Below, piece by piece: positions 42,032-51,123 of a stretch of 64,000 bases of DNA (within the stretch, counting starts at the first letter, position 1; the number at the start of each line of letters is the position of its first letter). Source of the DNA: Rhodopseudomonas sp. BAL398. GTDB taxonomy: Bacteria > Pseudomonadota > Alphaproteobacteria > Rhizobiales > Xanthobacteraceae. The translations under genes and the position numbers were made by a program. The notes beneath the pieces were generated by a model that saw nothing but the letters and a program-made list of their open reading frames with translations, had not been told where the DNA came from and did not search any database. The stretch spans positions 682,001 to 746,000 of the forward strand of contig NZ_CP133111.1 of assembly GCF_033001325.1 (NCBI RefSeq), read 5' to 3'.

Positions 42032-43183
42032 GTGTTGAGCATCAAAGGCAAGGCCTACCTCGCCGGGATCTACGAACATCCCACCCGCCACGCGCCCGAT
42101 AAATCCATCGCCCAGCTGCATGCCGAAGTCGCCAAGGGCGCGCTCGAGGATGCCGGGCTGACGCACAAGGATGTCGACGGCTATTTCTGCGCCGGCGACG
42201 CGCCCGGCGGATTGTGGCCGATGGTCGATTATCTCGGCATCAAGCCGCGCCATGTCGATTCCACCGAGACCGGCGGCTGTTCCTACATCATCCATCTCGG
42301 CCATGCCGCGCAGGCGATCGCCGCCGGCAAATGTTCGATCGCGCTGATCACGCTGGCCGGCAAGCCGCGCACCGGCGCGATGCCGCCGCGCGCGCAGGGC
42401 GCCGAGGCCGATTTCGAAACCGCCTATGGGGCGACCACCCACAATGCCTATGGCATGTGCGCGATGCGCCACATGCACGATTACGGCACCACCAGCGAAC
42501 AGCTGGCCTGGATCAAGGTCGCGGCGTCGCATCACGCGCAGTACAATCCGCATGCGATGCTCAAGGACGTCGTCACGGTCGAGGATGTCATCAATTCGCC
42601 GATGATCTCCGACCCGCTGCACCGGATGGATTGCTGCGTCGTCAGCGACGGCGGCGGGGCGCTGATCGTGACCACCGAGGAAATCGCCAAGAGCCTGAAG
42701 CGGCCGCTGGTGCGGCTGATCGGCCATGGCGAGGCGATGAAGGGGCCGCGCGGCGGCAAGGATCTCGACCTGACTTATTCGGCCGGCGTGTGGTCCGGGC
42801 CGCGCGCCTTCGCCGAAGCGGGCATTACGCCGAAGGATATCAAATACGCCTCGATCTATGACAGCTTCACCATCACGGTGCTGATGCAGCTGGAGGATCT
42901 CGGCTTCTGCAAGAAGGGCGACGGCGGCAAATTCGTCGCCGACGGCAATCTGATTTCCGGCGTCGGCAAATTGCCGTTCAACACCGATGGCGGCGGACTG
43001 TGCAGCAATCACCCGGTCAACCGCGGCGGCATGACCAAGATTTTGGAAGCCGTGCGCCAGCTGCGCGGCGAAGCCCATCCCAAGGTGCAGGTGCCGAACT
43101 GCGATCTCGCCATCGCGCATGGCACCGGCGGCTTGCTCGGCCTGCGCCATGCCGCATCGACCGCCATTCTGGAGCGCGTGTAA
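42032..43183 (+). CDS. SCP2-type thiolase / acetyl-CoA acyltransferase family protein
   Basis: 383 residues starting GTG TTG AGC (42032; TTG at 42035 is an alternative). Non-decarboxylating thiolase fold of the thiolase-like/lipid-transfer type, which cleaves or forms 3-ketoacyl-CoA. The nucleophilic cysteine lies in STETGGCSYIIHLGHAAQAI; GGLCSNHPVNRGGMTKI and LAIAHGTGGLLGLRHAAS are the C-terminal catalytic blocks. Such thiolases work with a DUF35 Zn-ribbon partner, which here overlaps the stop codon by one base. Confidence 0.9.
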   Translation: MLSIKGKAYLAGIYEHPTRHAPDKSIAQLHAEVAKGALEDAGLTHKDVDGYFCAGDAPGGLWPMVDYLGIKPRHVDSTETGGCSYIIHLGHAAQAIAAGKCSIALITLAGKPRTGAMPPRAQGAEADFETAYGATTHNAYGMCAMRHMHDYGTTSEQLAWIKVAASHHAQYNPHAMLKDVVTVEDVINSPMISDPLHRMDCCVVSDGGGALIVTTEEIAKSLKRPLVRLIGHGEAMKGPRGGKDLDLTYSAGVWSGPRAFAEAGITPKDIKYASIYDSFTITVLMQLEDLGFCKKGDGGKFVADGNLISGVGKLPFNTDGGGLCSNHPVNRGGMTKILEAVRQLRGEAHPKVQVPNCDLAIAHGTGGLLGLRHAASTAILERV

Positions 43184-43578
43184 TGGACAGCACCGTGAAA
43201 TACCCGACGCCGCAGGGCAATCCCGAGACCAAGCCGTTCTGGGACGCAGCCGCCGAAGGCAAATTCCTGATCAAGCGCTGCACCGCCTGCGGCGAGCCGC
43301 ATTATTTTCCGCGCAGCATCTGCCCGTTCTGCTTTTCCGACCAGACGGTGTGGGAGCAAAGCGCTGGCGAGGGCGAGATCTACACCTTCAGCCTGATGCG
43401 CAAATCCGCCACCGGGCCCTACGCGGTCGGCTATGTCACGCTCAAGGAAGGCCCGTCGCTGCTGACCAATTTCGTCGATTGCGATCTGCACGCGCTGAAG
43501 ATCGGTCAGAAGGTCAAGGTGGTGTTCAAGCCGACCGATGGCGGCCCGCCGCTGCCGTTCTTCACGCCGGTGGGGTAG
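43183..43578 (+). CDS. Zn-ribbon / OB-fold (DUF35) thiolase partner protein
   Basis: 131-residue acyl-CoA-binding partner of SCP2-type thiolases. A rubredoxin-like zinc ribbon CTACGEPHYFPRSICPFC is followed by an OB-fold with WEQSAGEGEIYTFSLMRKSA and VGYVTLKEGPSLLTNFVDCD. The ATG overlaps the thiolase stop (TAATG), indicating tight coupling. Stand-alone DUF35 proteins supply the missing substrate-binding surface. Confidence 0.92.
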   Translation: MDSTVKYPTPQGNPETKPFWDAAAEGKFLIKRCTACGEPHYFPRSICPFCFSDQTVWEQSAGEGEIYTFSLMRKSATGPYAVGYVTLKEGPSLLTNFVDCDLHALKIGQKVKVVFKPTDGGPPLPFFTPVG

Positions 43579-43686
43579 CGTCATTGCGGGCCGAGGCCGG
43601 CGCGCGCGCCGGCTGACAGCGACGCAATCCAGGGGCCACAAGCAAGGACTGGATTGCTTCGTCGCAAGTGCTCCTCGCAATGACGA
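43579..43686. repeat. CATTGCGGG...CTCGCAATG intergenic repeat
   Basis: GTCATTGCGGGCCGAGGCCG, GCGACGCAATCCAGGGGCCA, ACTGGATTGCTTCGTCGCAA and GTGCTCCTCGCAATGACG repeat the pattern at 41809-41917. It separates the DUF35 gene from the hydratase gene. Confidence 0.85.
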
Positions 43687-43752
43687 ACTTTGACGTGTTT
43701 GCGATGAAGATGAACAAACAACATCCGGGAATGCCGGGGAGGGAGTGTCGCA

Positions 43753-44613
43753 ATGTCGGCCCGCTACGACGAACTGATGGCGATGAAGAATTTCGGCCAA
43801 GCCTATGCCTACACCGATCGCGACGTGATGCTGTACGCCTATGGCATCGGCATGGGCGCCGATCCGATGGCCGAGACCGAGTTAGCCTTCGTCAATGAGG
43901 CGACCTATACGGCGCGTCCGCTGAAAGTGGTGCCGACCTTCGCCTCAGTGGCGGCATGGGGCGCGGGGCCGGGCGAGATGAATCTCAACCGCCTGCTGGT
44001 GGTCGATGGCGAGCGCGACATCACCTTTCACCGGCCGCTGCCGGTAGCGGCGAAGATCACTGCCGATTCCACCGTGCTCGACGTGTTCGACAAGGGCAAG
44101 GACAAGGGCGTGGTGATCCGGCACCAGACGGTGCTGCGCGATGAGACCGGCGCGGAACTGGCGACGCTGCTGGCGTCGCGCTTCGCCCGCGGCGATGGCG
44201 GCTTTGGCGGCCCGTCCGCCGGCCAGCCCGAGCCGCATCAGATGCCGTCGCGCGCGCCCGACCGCACGGTCGAGATCACCACGCGGCCGGATCAGGCGCT
44301 GATCTACCGGCTGTGCGGCGATCGCAATCCGCTGCATTCCGATCCGGAATTCGCCAAGCGCGCCGGCTTTGCGCGGCCGATCCTGCATGGCATGTGCACC
44401 TATGGCATCACCTGCCGCGGCGTGCTGCAGACCTATGCGGATTACGATCCCGCCGCGTTCAAGCGCCATGCGGTGCGGTTCTCCTCGCCGGTCTATCCGG
44501 GCGAGACCGTCACCATGGCGATGTGGAAGGACGGCGAGGTGATTTCCTTCGAGGCCAAGGTCAAGGAGCGCGACGTCACCGTGATCAAGAGCGGGCGCAC
44601 CGTGCTGGGCTGA
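43753..44613 (+). CDS. MaoC-family enoyl-CoA hydratase 2-like protein
   Basis: 286-residue double hot-dog protein that hydrates 2-enoyl-CoA to (3R)-hydroxyacyl-CoA. The conserved hydratase-2 block with catalytic Asp and His is YRLCGDRNPLHSDPEFAKRA GFARPILHGMCTYG (residues about 183-216). The first hot-dog half carries the substrate-binding region EMNLNRLLVVDGERDITFHR PLP. The next gene is an SDR dehydrogenase, matching the order of peroxisomal-type multifunctional enzyme, so the pair probably forms an (R)-specific hydratase/dehydrogenase route. Confidence 0.92.
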   Translation: MSARYDELMAMKNFGQAYAYTDRDVMLYAYGIGMGADPMAETELAFVNEATYTARPLKVVPTFASVAAWGAGPGEMNLNRLLVVDGERDITFHRPLPVAAKITADSTVLDVFDKGKDKGVVIRHQTVLRDETGAELATLLASRFARGDGGFGGPSAGQPEPHQMPSRAPDRTVEITTRPDQALIYRLCGDRNPLHSDPEFAKRAGFARPILHGMCTYGITCRGVLQTYADYDPAAFKRHAVRFSSPVYPGETVTMAMWKDGEVISFEAKVKERDVTVIKSGRTVLG

Positions 44614-44624
44614 AACTGTCGTGT

Positions 44625-44752
44625 GTCATTCCGGGGCGCGAGCAGCGTCAGCTGCGAGCGAACCCGGAATCCATAACCACAGGGAGTATGGATTCCGGGC
44701 CTGCGCTCCGGTCGGGCTGACGCCGACCAGAGTGCATCCCGGAATGACGAAC
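44625..44752. repeat. CATTCCGGGG...CCCGGAATGAC double repeat
   Basis: GTCATTCCGGGGCGCGAGCA, GCGAACCCGGAATCCATAAC, GGATTCCGGGCCTGCGCTCC and CATCCCGGAATGACG form two units inverted to each other. It fills the gap between the hydratase and SDR genes. Confidence 0.85.
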
Positions 44753-44771
44753 CTCGATCAAACGGGAGGCG

Positions 44772-45653
44772 ATGATGGGACTGCTCGATGGCAAAGTCGC
44801 GCTGATCACCGGCGCCGGCGGCGGGCTCGGTGAGGCCTACGCCAAATTGTTCGCGCGCGAAGGCGCCGCGGTGGTGGTGAACGATCTCGGCGGACCGCGT
44901 GACGGTTCGGGCTCCGACCTGTCGATGGCGCAGCAGGTGGTCGATGCGATCACCGCGGAGGGCGGCCGCGCCGTCGCCAATGGCGCCGACATCTCGACCA
45001 TGGAGGGCGGCCGATCGGTGTTCGACGACGCCATCCGGCATTTCGGCCGCGCCGACATCCTGGTCAACAATGCCGGCATTCTGCTCGATCAGACCTTTGC
45101 CAAGGCGACCGAAGCGGCCTGGGACAAGGTGCTGAAGGTGCATCTGAAGGGCACGTTCTGCGTCACCCAGCCGGTGTTTCGCTGGATGAAGGACAATGGC
45201 GGCGGCGTCATCGTCAACACCTCGTCGACCTCCGGCCTGATCGGTAATTTCGGGCAGAGCAATTACGGCGCCGCCAAGGGCGCGATCTTCGGCCTCAGCA
45301 ATGTGCTGGCGATCGAGGGGCGCAAATACAACATCCGGGTCTGGACCCTGGCGCCCGGCGCGCTGACCCGGATGACCGCCGACCTGCCGCGCTATATCGA
45401 CAATCCCGGCATGGCGCTGGAGCCCGACGGCATCGCGCCCGCGGTGCTCTACATGGTGTCGAGCCTGTCGGGGAACCAGAGCGGCAAGATCCTTGGCGTC
45501 TCCGGCCCGCGCGGCGTCCGCGAGATGCGGATGATGGAAATGGACGGCTGGAAGCCGCCGCATGATGGCTGGAAAGCGCAGGATATCGTCGATCACGCCG
45601 ACGACATTTTCTTCTCCGAGGCGGATGTCAAGGCGTCGGCGCGGCGGTTTTAG
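44772..45653 (+). CDS. SDR family dehydrogenase, (3R)-hydroxyacyl-CoA-type
   Basis: 293 residues (two adjacent ATGs at 44772 and 44775). TGAGGGLGEAYAKLFAREGA, NDLGGPRDGSGSDLSMAQQV, NNAGILLDQTFAKATEAAWD and the catalytic SSTSGLIGNFGQSNYGAAKG match the dehydrogenase part of multifunctional enzyme type 2. A C-terminal region of about 60 residues beyond the core (SGPRGVREMRMMEMDGWKPP) may bind the acyl chain. GGGAGG precedes the start. It completes the beta-oxidation-like set with the preceding hydratase and thiolase. Confidence 0.9.
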   Translation: MMGLLDGKVALITGAGGGLGEAYAKLFAREGAAVVVNDLGGPRDGSGSDLSMAQQVVDAITAEGGRAVANGADISTMEGGRSVFDDAIRHFGRADILVNNAGILLDQTFAKATEAAWDKVLKVHLKGTFCVTQPVFRWMKDNGGGVIVNTSSTSGLIGNFGQSNYGAAKGAIFGLSNVLAIEGRKYNIRVWTLAPGALTRMTADLPRYIDNPGMALEPDGIAPAVLYMVSSLSGNQSGKILGVSGPRGVREMRMMEMDGWKPPHDGWKAQDIVDHADDIFFSEADVKASARRF

Positions 45654-45733
45654 ATCGAAATGGGCTTTGTTGCCGTTGCGGAATGCGCTAGTGCGGAAAT
45701 TCCGAACGACAATGCTGGATTGAGGCGCATTCG

Positions 45734-46684
45734 ATGAAACTGACCCACGAAGCCGCAGGCACCTTCGCCATCGCGCCGACGCCATTTCTCGAGGACGGCA
45801 AGATCGACGACGCCTCGATCGATCGCTTGAGCGATTTCTATACCGAGGTCGGCTGCGACGGCATCACCGTATTGGGGATTCTGGGCGAGGCGCCGAAGCT
45901 GGAGGGTGCCGAGGCGGTGGCGGTGGCGACGCGCTTCATCAAGCGCGCCGACAAGCTACCGGTCGTCGTCGGGGTCTCTGCGCCGGGCTTCGCGGCGATG
46001 CGCGCGCTGGCGCGGGCGTCGATGGATGCGGGTGCCGCAGGCGTGATGATCGCGCCGCCGTCCCATCTGCGCACCGACGCGCAGATCACCGGCTATTTCA
46101 AACAGGCGGTGGCGGCGATCGGCGACGATGTTCCCTGGGTGCTGCAGGACTATCCGTTGACGCTGACGGTGGTGATGACTCCGGCGGTGATCCGCCAGAT
46201 CGTCACCGAAAACCCGTCCTGCGTGATGCTGAAGCATGAGGATTGGCCGGGACTGGAAAAGATCTCGACGCTGCGCGAATTCCAGAAGGACGGCTCGCTG
46301 CGGCCGTTGTCGATCCTGACCGGCAATAACGCGCTGTTCCTGGATTTCGAGATGGAGCGCGGCGCCGACGGCGCGATGACCGGCTACGCCTTTCCGGAAT
46401 TGCTGATCGAGGTGGTCAAGCTGTCGAAGGCCGGGCTGCGCGATCTGGCGCATAATCTGTTCGACGCGCATCTGCCGTTGATCCGCTACGAGCAGCAGCC
46501 CGGCGTCGGCCTGGCGGTGCGCAAATATATCATGCAAAAGCGCGGCCTGATTGCGACGAGCGCGCAGCGCCTGCCGGCCGCCGCGATCACCGCCACCGCC
46601 AGGGCCGAAGTGGATTATCTGCTGTCGCGGGTGGCAAGGGTCGACGAGCGCGCTGACCTGGCGCCGAAATCCAGCGCGGCGTAG
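45734..46684 (+). CDS. dihydrodipicolinate synthase (DapA)-family lyase/aldolase
   Basis: 316-residue TIM-barrel class I lyase; the family includes DapA, N-acetylneuraminate lyase and keto-acid aldolases. The Schiff-base lysine is K167 (VMLKHEDWPG) and the partner tyrosine Y140 (LQDYPLTLT). The GILGEAPKLEGAEA loop corresponds to the GTTGE motif but departs from it, so true DapA activity is unlikely. It lies downstream of the SDR gene on the same strand and may process an intermediate of the same pathway. Confidence 0.85.
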   Translation: MKLTHEAAGTFAIAPTPFLEDGKIDDASIDRLSDFYTEVGCDGITVLGILGEAPKLEGAEAVAVATRFIKRADKLPVVVGVSAPGFAAMRALARASMDAGAAGVMIAPPSHLRTDAQITGYFKQAVAAIGDDVPWVLQDYPLTLTVVMTPAVIRQIVTENPSCVMLKHEDWPGLEKISTLREFQKDGSLRPLSILTGNNALFLDFEMERGADGAMTGYAFPELLIEVVKLSKAGLRDLAHNLFDAHLPLIRYEQQPGVGLAVRKYIMQKRGLIATSAQRLPAAAITATARAEVDYLLSRVARVDERADLAPKSSAA

Positions 46685-46817
46685 ATTGGAAAGACTGCAT
46701 GGTGAGAGGGCGCGCCGGCCTGGCGCGCATCTCGACCCATGACGATAACCAGACCTCATTTTGGGACGCGGCGAATGCGCCGCTCCTCGGGATGAGGTCA
46801 GATCCGGGAGCGAAACG

Positions 46818-47621
46818 ATGTCGACCGAAGCAGCCGCCGTGCGTCCCGCGTCCACCGTATTGTTGCTGCGTGACGCGCCCGCAAATGCCGGCATCGAAGT
46901 GTTCATGATGGTGCGGCACTATCAGATCGAATTTGCCTCGGGCGCGCTGGTGTTTCCCGGCGGCAGCGTCGATGCCGGCGATCGCGATATCATCGCCAAC
47001 CCCGCGCTCTATGCCAATGCCGACGGCTATGGCGAGGCGACGCTGAATTTCCGCATCGCGGCGCTGCGCGAGACGTTCGAGGAAAGCGGCATCCTGCTGG
47101 CGCGGCCGCGCGGCGGCAGCGAGCTGATCGCGGCCTCGCGCGCCGCCGAGATCGAGGCCGCGCATCGCACGGCGTTGTGCGAGGGCAAGGTGGCGTTCGC
47201 GCAGGTGCTGGCCGACAACGAGCTCGTCTTGGCGCTCGACCTGATGGTGCCCTATGCGCATTGGATCACGCCGGTCGGGCTGCCGAAGCGTTTCGACACC
47301 TGGTTCTTTCTGGCGGAGGCGCCGCCGGAGCAGCTCGGCAGGCATGACGGCAAGGAATCCACCGATTCGATCTGGCTGTCGCCACGCGAGGCGCTGGAGG
47401 GCGGCGCCAGCGGCCGCTTCACGCTGCCGTTCCCGACCACCCGTAACCTGATCAAGCTCGGCAAGCAGCCCGGCGTGCAGGCGGCGCTCGCCGACGCCCG
47501 CGACAGGCCGGTGGTCACGGTGATGCCGATCCTGACCAAGGACGGCGACAAGCGCACGCTGCGCATTCCCGCCGAGGCCGGCTATGACGGCGAGCTGTTC
47601 GAAGTGACCGGCGTGGGGTGA
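46818..47621 (+). CDS. NUDIX hydrolase
   Basis: 267 residues from the ATG at 46818. The Nudix box is split: GALVFPGGSVDAGDRD, then an insertion of some 40 residues, and RIAALRETFEESGILL with REXXEE. This spacing fits the NUDT19/CoA-pyrophosphatase-type RUT family, which can cleave acyl-CoA or CoA pyrophosphate. The C-terminal part has WITPVGLPKRFDTWFFLAEA PPEQ and EALEGGASGRFTLPFPTTRN L. Location behind acyl-CoA genes supports a CoA-related role, by inference. Confidence 0.88.
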   Translation: MSTEAAAVRPASTVLLLRDAPANAGIEVFMMVRHYQIEFASGALVFPGGSVDAGDRDIIANPALYANADGYGEATLNFRIAALRETFEESGILLARPRGGSELIAASRAAEIEAAHRTALCEGKVAFAQVLADNELVLALDLMVPYAHWITPVGLPKRFDTWFFLAEAPPEQLGRHDGKESTDSIWLSPREALEGGASGRFTLPFPTTRNLIKLGKQPGVQAALADARDRPVVTVMPILTKDGDKRTLRIPAEAGYDGELFEVTGVG

Positions 47622-47629
47622 GGCGCGAG

Positions 47630-48091
47630 CTACGGGGTCAGACCTTCGCTTGCCTCCACGATCCTCTTGATGTTCCCCAACCCCAGCATCGCTTCCTCGT
47701 CGATCCGCGCCACCATGTCGTCGGTCGGCGGTTTCGGCCGCGCCGGGTTGCGCAGCGTACGGATGAATTTGGTGCCGCCGTCGAGCGGCTCGCAGATGTA
47801 TTGAACCACGATCGGCCCCATGAAGGGCGTGTGGGTGAGACCGATCCACAGTCGCGGCGCTTCGCAGGCGATCACCAGCCAGTCGAGATTCACCGGGCCT
47901 GTGCGGGTCGACCAGTGCTCGTGAAACGTATCGCCGAACCGCATCGGGCGGTCGTCGCACGCGATCTCGTGCGAGGAGGGCAGCCATTGCGGCCATGATT
48001 TCGGATTGGTGACGTAGTCGAACACCGCGCCGAGTTCGGCGTTGATCATGATCGAATGGCTGCGCTGGAACGGATGGGTGGCGGCGGTCAT
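47630..48091 (-). CDS. SRPBCC (START/polyketide cyclase-like) family protein
   Basis: 153 residues, the size of a single START-like ligand-binding fold. Recognised by SIMINAELGAVFDYVTNPKS WPQWLPSS, then FGDTFHEHWSTRTGPVNLDW and CEPLDGGTKFIRTLRNPARP. Substrate unknown. Convergent with the NUDIX gene; its stop lies 9 bp from the NUDIX stop, so the two genes could interfere. Confidence 0.82.
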   Translation of the reverse strand: MTAATHPFQRSHSIMINAELGAVFDYVTNPKSWPQWLPSSHEIACDDRPMRFGDTFHEHWSTRTGPVNLDWLVIACEAPRLWIGLTHTPFMGPIVVQYICEPLDGGTKFIRTLRNPARPKPPTDDMVARIDEEAMLGLGNIKRIVEASEGLTP

Positions 48092-48265
48092 TGGGGCTCC
48101 CGGATTTGTTTCATTGGCGCGACGGCGCGCGGAACCATTGAGGACGGGGGCGCTGCTTCGGTCAAGCCGGCCCGGTCACGACGACAACGCGGGCAGGGCG
48201 GGGCCCTTCGGCGGCGCTATTTGCTTCTCCGCGCAGCCGCGCTCTGCCAGACTTCGCGGCGAATC

Positions 48266-48290
48266 ATCGAAAGCCTTCGGGGCTTTCGAT
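48266..48290. promoter_or_regulatory. 10-bp perfect hairpin upstream of the LTXXQ-like gene
   Basis: ATCGAAAGCC-TTCGG-GGCTTTCGAT lies 62 bp before the next ATG, in the 260-bp gap after the SRPBCC gene. No T-tract follows. It may be a 5' leader structure. Confidence 0.4.
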
Positions 48291-48351
48291 CAGCCGTCCG
48301 ATCCCGGCCTGCGCCGCTGGCTGGATCTGGACGCCCTTGAGGAGACCCGCG

Positions 48352-49089
48352 ATGCCGAGACCCGCGATGCCGAAGCGCCCTTTGTCCGGCGTGCTTGCCG
48401 CCACGCTGCTGGCCCTGCTGGCGATGCCCTCCGCGTTGCGGGCCCAGGGCCTGGTGAAGGGCGTCGAGCAGGGCGCGCGGGCCGGTAACAAGGCGGCGGG
48501 GCCGGTCGGCGGCGTGCTGGGCGGCGCGATCGGTGGCGTGGTCGGCGTCGTCGGCGGCGTGATCGGCGGCGTCACCGGCGGCAATACCGCGCGCGGGCCG
48601 GTGGACAGTGCGCGGGCGCCGTCGCCGAAGCCGCGCAAGGAGACCAGGGCGGAGCGAACTGCGCGCCAGAAGGCCGAGAAGGCCGAGGCGAAGGCTGCGA
48701 AAGACGGCAAGGCGCCCGCGGCACCTGTCGAACTCACCGCCGAGCAGATCGTCGCCAATTCGGACGCCAATATCGAGCGCATCAAGGCAGAATTGAAGCT
48801 GACGCCGGAGCAGGAGAAGCATTGGGGCGGCTTCAGCCGCGCGATGCATGAACTCGGCTATCACGGCGCCGACCGGCTGAATCTGCGCATCGCCCGGGCC
48901 AAGCGCGACCCCCGCGACGACATCGTCGAGCAGATGCGCAACGAGGCCCAGTTTCTGGTCGACCGCGCCCAGGATCAGCGCGCCGTCGCCGACGCCGCCG
49001 AGCCGCTCTATGCCAGCCTCGATGCCAAGCAGAAGGAAACCTTCGTCGCCGAGATGGTGGCGCTGAGCCGCGAACGCGGCCTCGACTGA
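48352..49089 (+). CDS. secreted LTXXQ-motif (Spy/CpxP-like) protein
   Basis: 245 residues from ATG 48352, which has a GAGGAG site. N-terminal basic stretch and signal peptide, then a glycine/valine-rich segment (VGGVLGGAIGGVVGVVGGVI), an alanine/lysine-rich linker, and a helical domain at 120-245 with LKLTPEQEKHWGGFSRAMHE and AADAAEPLYASLDAKQKETF VAEM. LTXXQ motifs are typical of periplasmic chaperones controlled by envelope-stress kinases; a sensor kinase/regulator pair follows on the other strand. Confidence 0.8.
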   Translation: MPRPAMPKRPLSGVLAATLLALLAMPSALRAQGLVKGVEQGARAGNKAAGPVGGVLGGAIGGVVGVVGGVIGGVTGGNTARGPVDSARAPSPKPRKETRAERTARQKAEKAEAKAAKDGKAPAAPVELTAEQIVANSDANIERIKAELKLTPEQEKHWGGFSRAMHELGYHGADRLNLRIARAKRDPRDDIVEQMRNEAQFLVDRAQDQRAVADAAEPLYASLDAKQKETFVAEMVALSRERGLD

Positions 49090-49147
49090 GCGCGCCTGTT
49101 TGACCATGTTGCCGCGACTGACTGATTGAACTGACTGATTGAAGCGA

Positions 49148-50233
49148 TCAGTCGGGCGCCACATGGCACGCGGAGTCGTCGAGCGGAAGCGTGATCTCGA
49201 ACACGGCGCCACCGCGCGAGGATTTCCGATAGGAGACCTGTCCGCCATGCGCCTCGGCAATCGCCCGAACGACAGATAGTCCCAGCCCCGACCCGCCGAG
49301 GCGCCGCGAGCGCGATTGTTCGCTGCGCGCGAACGGCTCGAAGGCTCGCTTGGCGAAATCCGGCGACAATGCCGGCCCATCATCCTCGACCCGGATGATT
49401 GCCGAATTGCCGGATTTCATGATCGCCAATTCGATGGAGCCGGGTAGCGCATAGCGCTGGGCATTGTCGAGAAGGGCGAGCAGTGCCTGGCGAATACGTA
49501 CAGCATCGCCGCGGACCACAAGATCGATCAAGGTGACGTCGAGCGAGAAGCCGGCCTTGCGCAGCGACGGCTCGAGCAGGTCGGCGACTCCGCAGATTTC
49601 CGCGGCGAGTTCAACCTTCTCCAATCTCAGATCGAGGTGCCCGCCATCGGCCAGCGTGACCGTGCGCAGGTCTTCGACGAGCCGCGACAGCCCGTCGACC
49701 TGCAGCAGCAGATTGCGGATCAAAGCCTCGTCTGGGGCGAAAACGCCGTCGGCGATACCCTGCAGGCGGCCCTTCAAGATCGTGAGGGGCGTTCTGAGCT
49801 CGTGTGCGATCGCCGCATTCCAGGCAATCATGTCTTCGGCGATATCTTGCAGCCGTTGCGCCATCGCGTTGAAATCGTCGACCAGTTGGGCGGTTTCGCC
49901 AAGCGAGCGGTCGCCAGGAGCCGCGCGCGCAGACAGGTCGCCCGCGGCGATCTTGCGCGCGCTTTCCGCCAGCGAATTCAGCGGAGTCAGTATCCGCTTC
50001 GCCAACCGCAGCGAGACCAGGATGGCCAGCGCCAATCCGATCAGAAGGAACACCGCCATCAGCACCAAGTCCGACGCTTCGGGCAGAAGCGGAGGCGGTC
50101 CGGTCGGCGTGGGAAAATAGGTGAGGTAAATTCCGTAGAAAATGAACGAGCCGACGAAGACGATCAGCATCGCGATCGTCGCCAAGACGCTCATCGAGAC
50201 GATGATCTGCCGGCTGAGGCGCTGCCGCCTCAT
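49148..50233 (-). CDS. sensor histidine kinase (two-component, BaeS-like)
   Basis: 361-residue inner-membrane kinase with two hydrophobic segments (about 10-37 and 57-76), a short periplasmic part, a HAMP domain (77-130), the phosphoacceptor block AAIAHELRTPLTILKGRLQ with H144, and the ATPase part with N box LLALLDNAQRYA, G boxes DDGPALS and GGSGLGLSVVRAIAEAHGG. Overlaps its response regulator by four bases (ATGA). The closest match by layout is BaeS/CpxA-type envelope sensors. Confidence 0.92.
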   Translation of the reverse strand: MRRQRLSRQIIVSMSVLATIAMLIVFVGSFIFYGIYLTYFPTPTGPPPLLPEASDLVLMAVFLLIGLALAILVSLRLAKRILTPLNSLAESARKIAAGDLSARAAPGDRSLGETAQLVDDFNAMAQRLQDIAEDMIAWNAAIAHELRTPLTILKGRLQGIADGVFAPDEALIRNLLLQVDGLSRLVEDLRTVTLADGGHLDLRLEKVELAAEICGVADLLEPSLRKAGFSLDVTLIDLVVRGDAVRIRQALLALLDNAQRYALPGSIELAIMKSGNSAIIRVEDDGPALSPDFAKRAFEPFARSEQSRSRRLGGSGLGLSVVRAIAEAHGGQVSYRKSSRGGAVFEITLPLDDSACHVAPD

Positions 50234-50916
50234 ATCGCGGCCAATCGATAGCCGATGCCGCGGACACCGGACAGCATGCCGGGCGCGCCGGCCTCGCCGA
50301 GTTTCTTGCGAAGATTGCTGATATGGCTGTCCACCGTGCGCTCCAGCGCGTCGCTGCCGGGAAGACAGGCGTCGACGAGCTCGCTACGCGTGAAAGCCTT
50401 GCTGGGTGTTCGCGCCATGTGGGCCAACAGGCGGAATTCGGTGAGTGTGAGCGGCAGTGACTGCGCTGTTCCACCCGTCTCGACTCTCACCATGTGGCTT
50501 TCAAGATCGATCGCGAGGTTATCGACGCGCAGCACGCCGCCGGCGCTCGACTTGCCGACCCGGCGCAGGACCGCCTTGGTACGCGCCACAACTTCGACCG
50601 GATTGAACGGCTTGACGACGTAGTCGTCGGCGCCGAGGCGTAGTCCCTGCAGGCGGTCGATGTCCTGGTCGAGCGCAGTGATCATGATGACGGCCGTATC
50701 GCCGCGGCGGCGGACCTCGGCCAGCACCTCCCAGCCGTCAAGCCGCGGCATCGTCACGTCGAGCAGGATGAGGTCCGGCTTCAACGCAAGGTGCAGGTCA
50801 AGTGCGGTGCGACCATCGCCGGCGCGGACCGTGCGGAAGCCCTCGCGCGTCAGATAGGCGTCGAGAATTTCGCTGATTTGCGGCTCGTCTTCGGCAATGA
50901 GGATGAGGGCGTTCAT
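50230..50916 (-). CDS. OmpR-family response regulator (BaeR-like)
   Basis: 228 residues: receiver domain with acidic pair ED at 9-10, phosphorylated D53 (LILLDVTMPRLDG), conserved K102 (VVKPFNP) and T80, then a winged-helix DNA-binding domain (LTLTEFRLLAHMARTPSKAF TRSELVDACLPG, VDSHISNLRKKLGEAGAPGM, GVRGIGYRLA). It is the first gene of a two-gene minus-strand operon with the kinase. Confidence 0.93.
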   Translation of the reverse strand: MNALILIAEDEPQISEILDAYLTREGFRTVRAGDGRTALDLHLALKPDLILLDVTMPRLDGWEVLAEVRRRGDTAVIMITALDQDIDRLQGLRLGADDYVVKPFNPVEVVARTKAVLRRVGKSSAGGVLRVDNLAIDLESHMVRVETGGTAQSLPLTLTEFRLLAHMARTPSKAFTRSELVDACLPGSDALERTVDSHISNLRKKLGEAGAPGMLSGVRGIGYRLAAI

Positions 50917-51123
50917 CGAAACACTTCAAGACTCCATGAGATACGGCCTGATCGCACGGGCGGACGGCCAGCGTCGATCCAATATGGCGCTTCTCCACCA
51001 AAACTCCATGCATTCTTCATGGTTGGTGGATCGTCGCCGCCGATGAGGCGGCGTACCGGCATTTGCGGCAGGCTGGTGAAAACGAAGCTGCTCCTCTCGC
51101 CGCGACACCCAGGATCTTTACGA

